Source: Gavia stellata
Taxonomy: Eukaryota; Chordata; Aves; Gaviiformes; Gaviidae
Assembly: GCF_030936135.1 (NCBI RefSeq)
Contig: NC_082602.1
Coordinates: 26,291,965 to 26,355,964 of the forward strand
Length of the DNA stretch: 64,000 nt
Reading direction: 5' to 3'
How positions within the stretch are numbered: the stretch's first letter is position 1; each line of letters begins with the position of its first letter. The notes beneath the pieces were generated by a model, which worked only from the letters and a program-made list of their open reading frames with translations, was not told the DNA's origin and searched no databases. Made by a program: the position numbers and the translations under genes. This document shows, piece after piece, positions 63,201-64,000 of this stretch.

Positions 63201-64000
63201 CACTTTTTGGGGTCTCACTTAGACCACCACATAAAACCAAGAATGTTTCCTTTGGCAGAAAAGTACTAACTCTGCCTCTTATTTCTTACTGATATCAGTA
63301 AGAAGCTCTTAAAAGCAAAACCTGACTAGCAATTTTCTCCCCCACTATTCTGTGACCACTCAGCTGGTGGGACAAGGTACCCAACAGGCAGCAGGTACGG
63401 GCAGCTTGGGAAAGGTCTGAACAGCCTTTCCACAGACATCGGGGTTTTCCTGAATTCCAGCATACTTAATATACATATTCCTTTACAGGCCCACATAGCA
63501 ATCTTCCCAGCAGTACCACTGGGTACCCTATTCCAGTGGTTAAGCCTCAGTTATACACTGTTAATTACTGCTAACAGCCTCTTTTGGATCACTGTGATCT
63601 TTCAAGATGTCTTAGCAAAATACTCTTATCGCAAACATTGTTAGAACTCCATCCACTTCAAATACGGCACACAAATTTAGGGAATAAATCAGAGTTTTTT
63701 GCCTAGCAAAATCAAATGCCTTCTGTATGAAAGGATAATCACGTCTCATACTGCTCCTATTACTATTATATCAGCTAGCCCATCTCCCAGGCAGTTTAGC
63801 TTTTGGGAGTGCACACAGATTCCCTTCTGCCCACCAACACCAGCATTGGCAACTAAATACGGTCACCATGTCACAGGAAAATGGAGGTCAAGTACTTCTA
63901 TAAAGCCACATCACAATTCATCTACCAAGCAGTAAAAAAAATACCAGTCTTAAACATCTGCTCCCACCTGACACAGCTACACTTTCCCCAGACTCTTCCA

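Larger units (their letters stand above)
49400..64000. other. Intergenic region upstream of SLF2, no gene recognised
   Basis: AT-rich spacer. By vertebrate gene order the next gene to the right should be PAX2, but no PAX2 exon (paired box or C-terminal exons) is visible. Open frames are short and unconserved. It holds old CR1 pieces (58080-58480, 59575-59690) and candidate conserved non-coding blocks (59860-60250). The stretch 53090-56250 has the patchy look of very old inserted DNA but I could not assign it. Confidence 0.6.

Noticed and set aside
1..64000. Search for CRISPR arrays, operons, toxin-antitoxin or phage defence genes, tRNA and rRNA genes
   Set aside because: Sequence is vertebrate nuclear DNA with spliced genes; no repeat-spacer array, ribosome-binding-site-led gene cluster or structured RNA gene was seen.

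Overview
This is vertebrate nuclear DNA, almost certainly from a bird. It has one long multi-exon gene with GT-AG introns, a CpG-island promoter, CR1 LINE tails ending in the ATTCTATGATTC-type repeat, and part of a common avian ERV long terminal repeat. There is no prokaryotic gene, CRISPR array or phage. Almost all of the long open frames in the GC-rich first 17 kb and in the CpG islands are non-coding shadows. I cannot name the species.

The one gene I can read fully is SLF2 (SMC5-SMC6 complex localization factor 2, formerly FAM178A) on the minus strand. I assembled 20 coding exons by hand, from the ATG at 48642 to the TGA at 20613..20611. Every exon junction closes in frame (3618 nt, 1205 codons plus stop), and the protein can be aligned by eye from start to stop with what I remember of human SLF2 (about 1170 residues). 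The order is: a short basic N-terminus (exon 1), a 44-bp exon with a PCNA-binding-like motif (exon 2), a long disordered basic and acidic half (exons 3-5), a short coiled-coil stretch (exons 6-7) and the conserved helical C-terminal domain (exons 8-20). In human cells that domain works with SLF1 or SIMC1 to bring the SMC5/6 complex to DNA lesions and to extrachromosomal or viral DNA.

Layout. 1-17 kb: GC-rich, no coding exon recognised; it holds a CR1 tail (about 190-255), a 40-bp minisatellite (about 4375-4800) and a CpG island (about 4720-5160). From vertebrate gene order (PAX2 - SLF2 - SEMA4G, same direction) this island may be the SEMA4G promoter, with its coding exons to the left of the window; that is inference. 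About 17-20.6 kb: AT-rich sequence holding the SLF2 3' UTR, whose end is uncertain. 20.6-48.6 kb: the SLF2 coding exons; introns carry a truncated ERV LTR (38.35-38.69 kb) and an ancient CR1 piece (44.3-44.6 kb). 48.2-49.3 kb: the SLF2 CpG-island promoter with three inverted CCAAT boxes and GC boxes. 49.4-64 kb: AT-rich intergenic DNA, probably the PAX2-side spacer, with old CR1 fragments and a few blocks that look like candidate conserved non-coding elements.

I found no undescribed biological system. The observations most worth checking are the PIP-like motif in the 44-bp exon, an acidic tract encoded by a trinucleotide repeat, a weak exon 7 donor, an in-frame upstream ATG and the putative GC-AG first-exon donor at the left CpG island.
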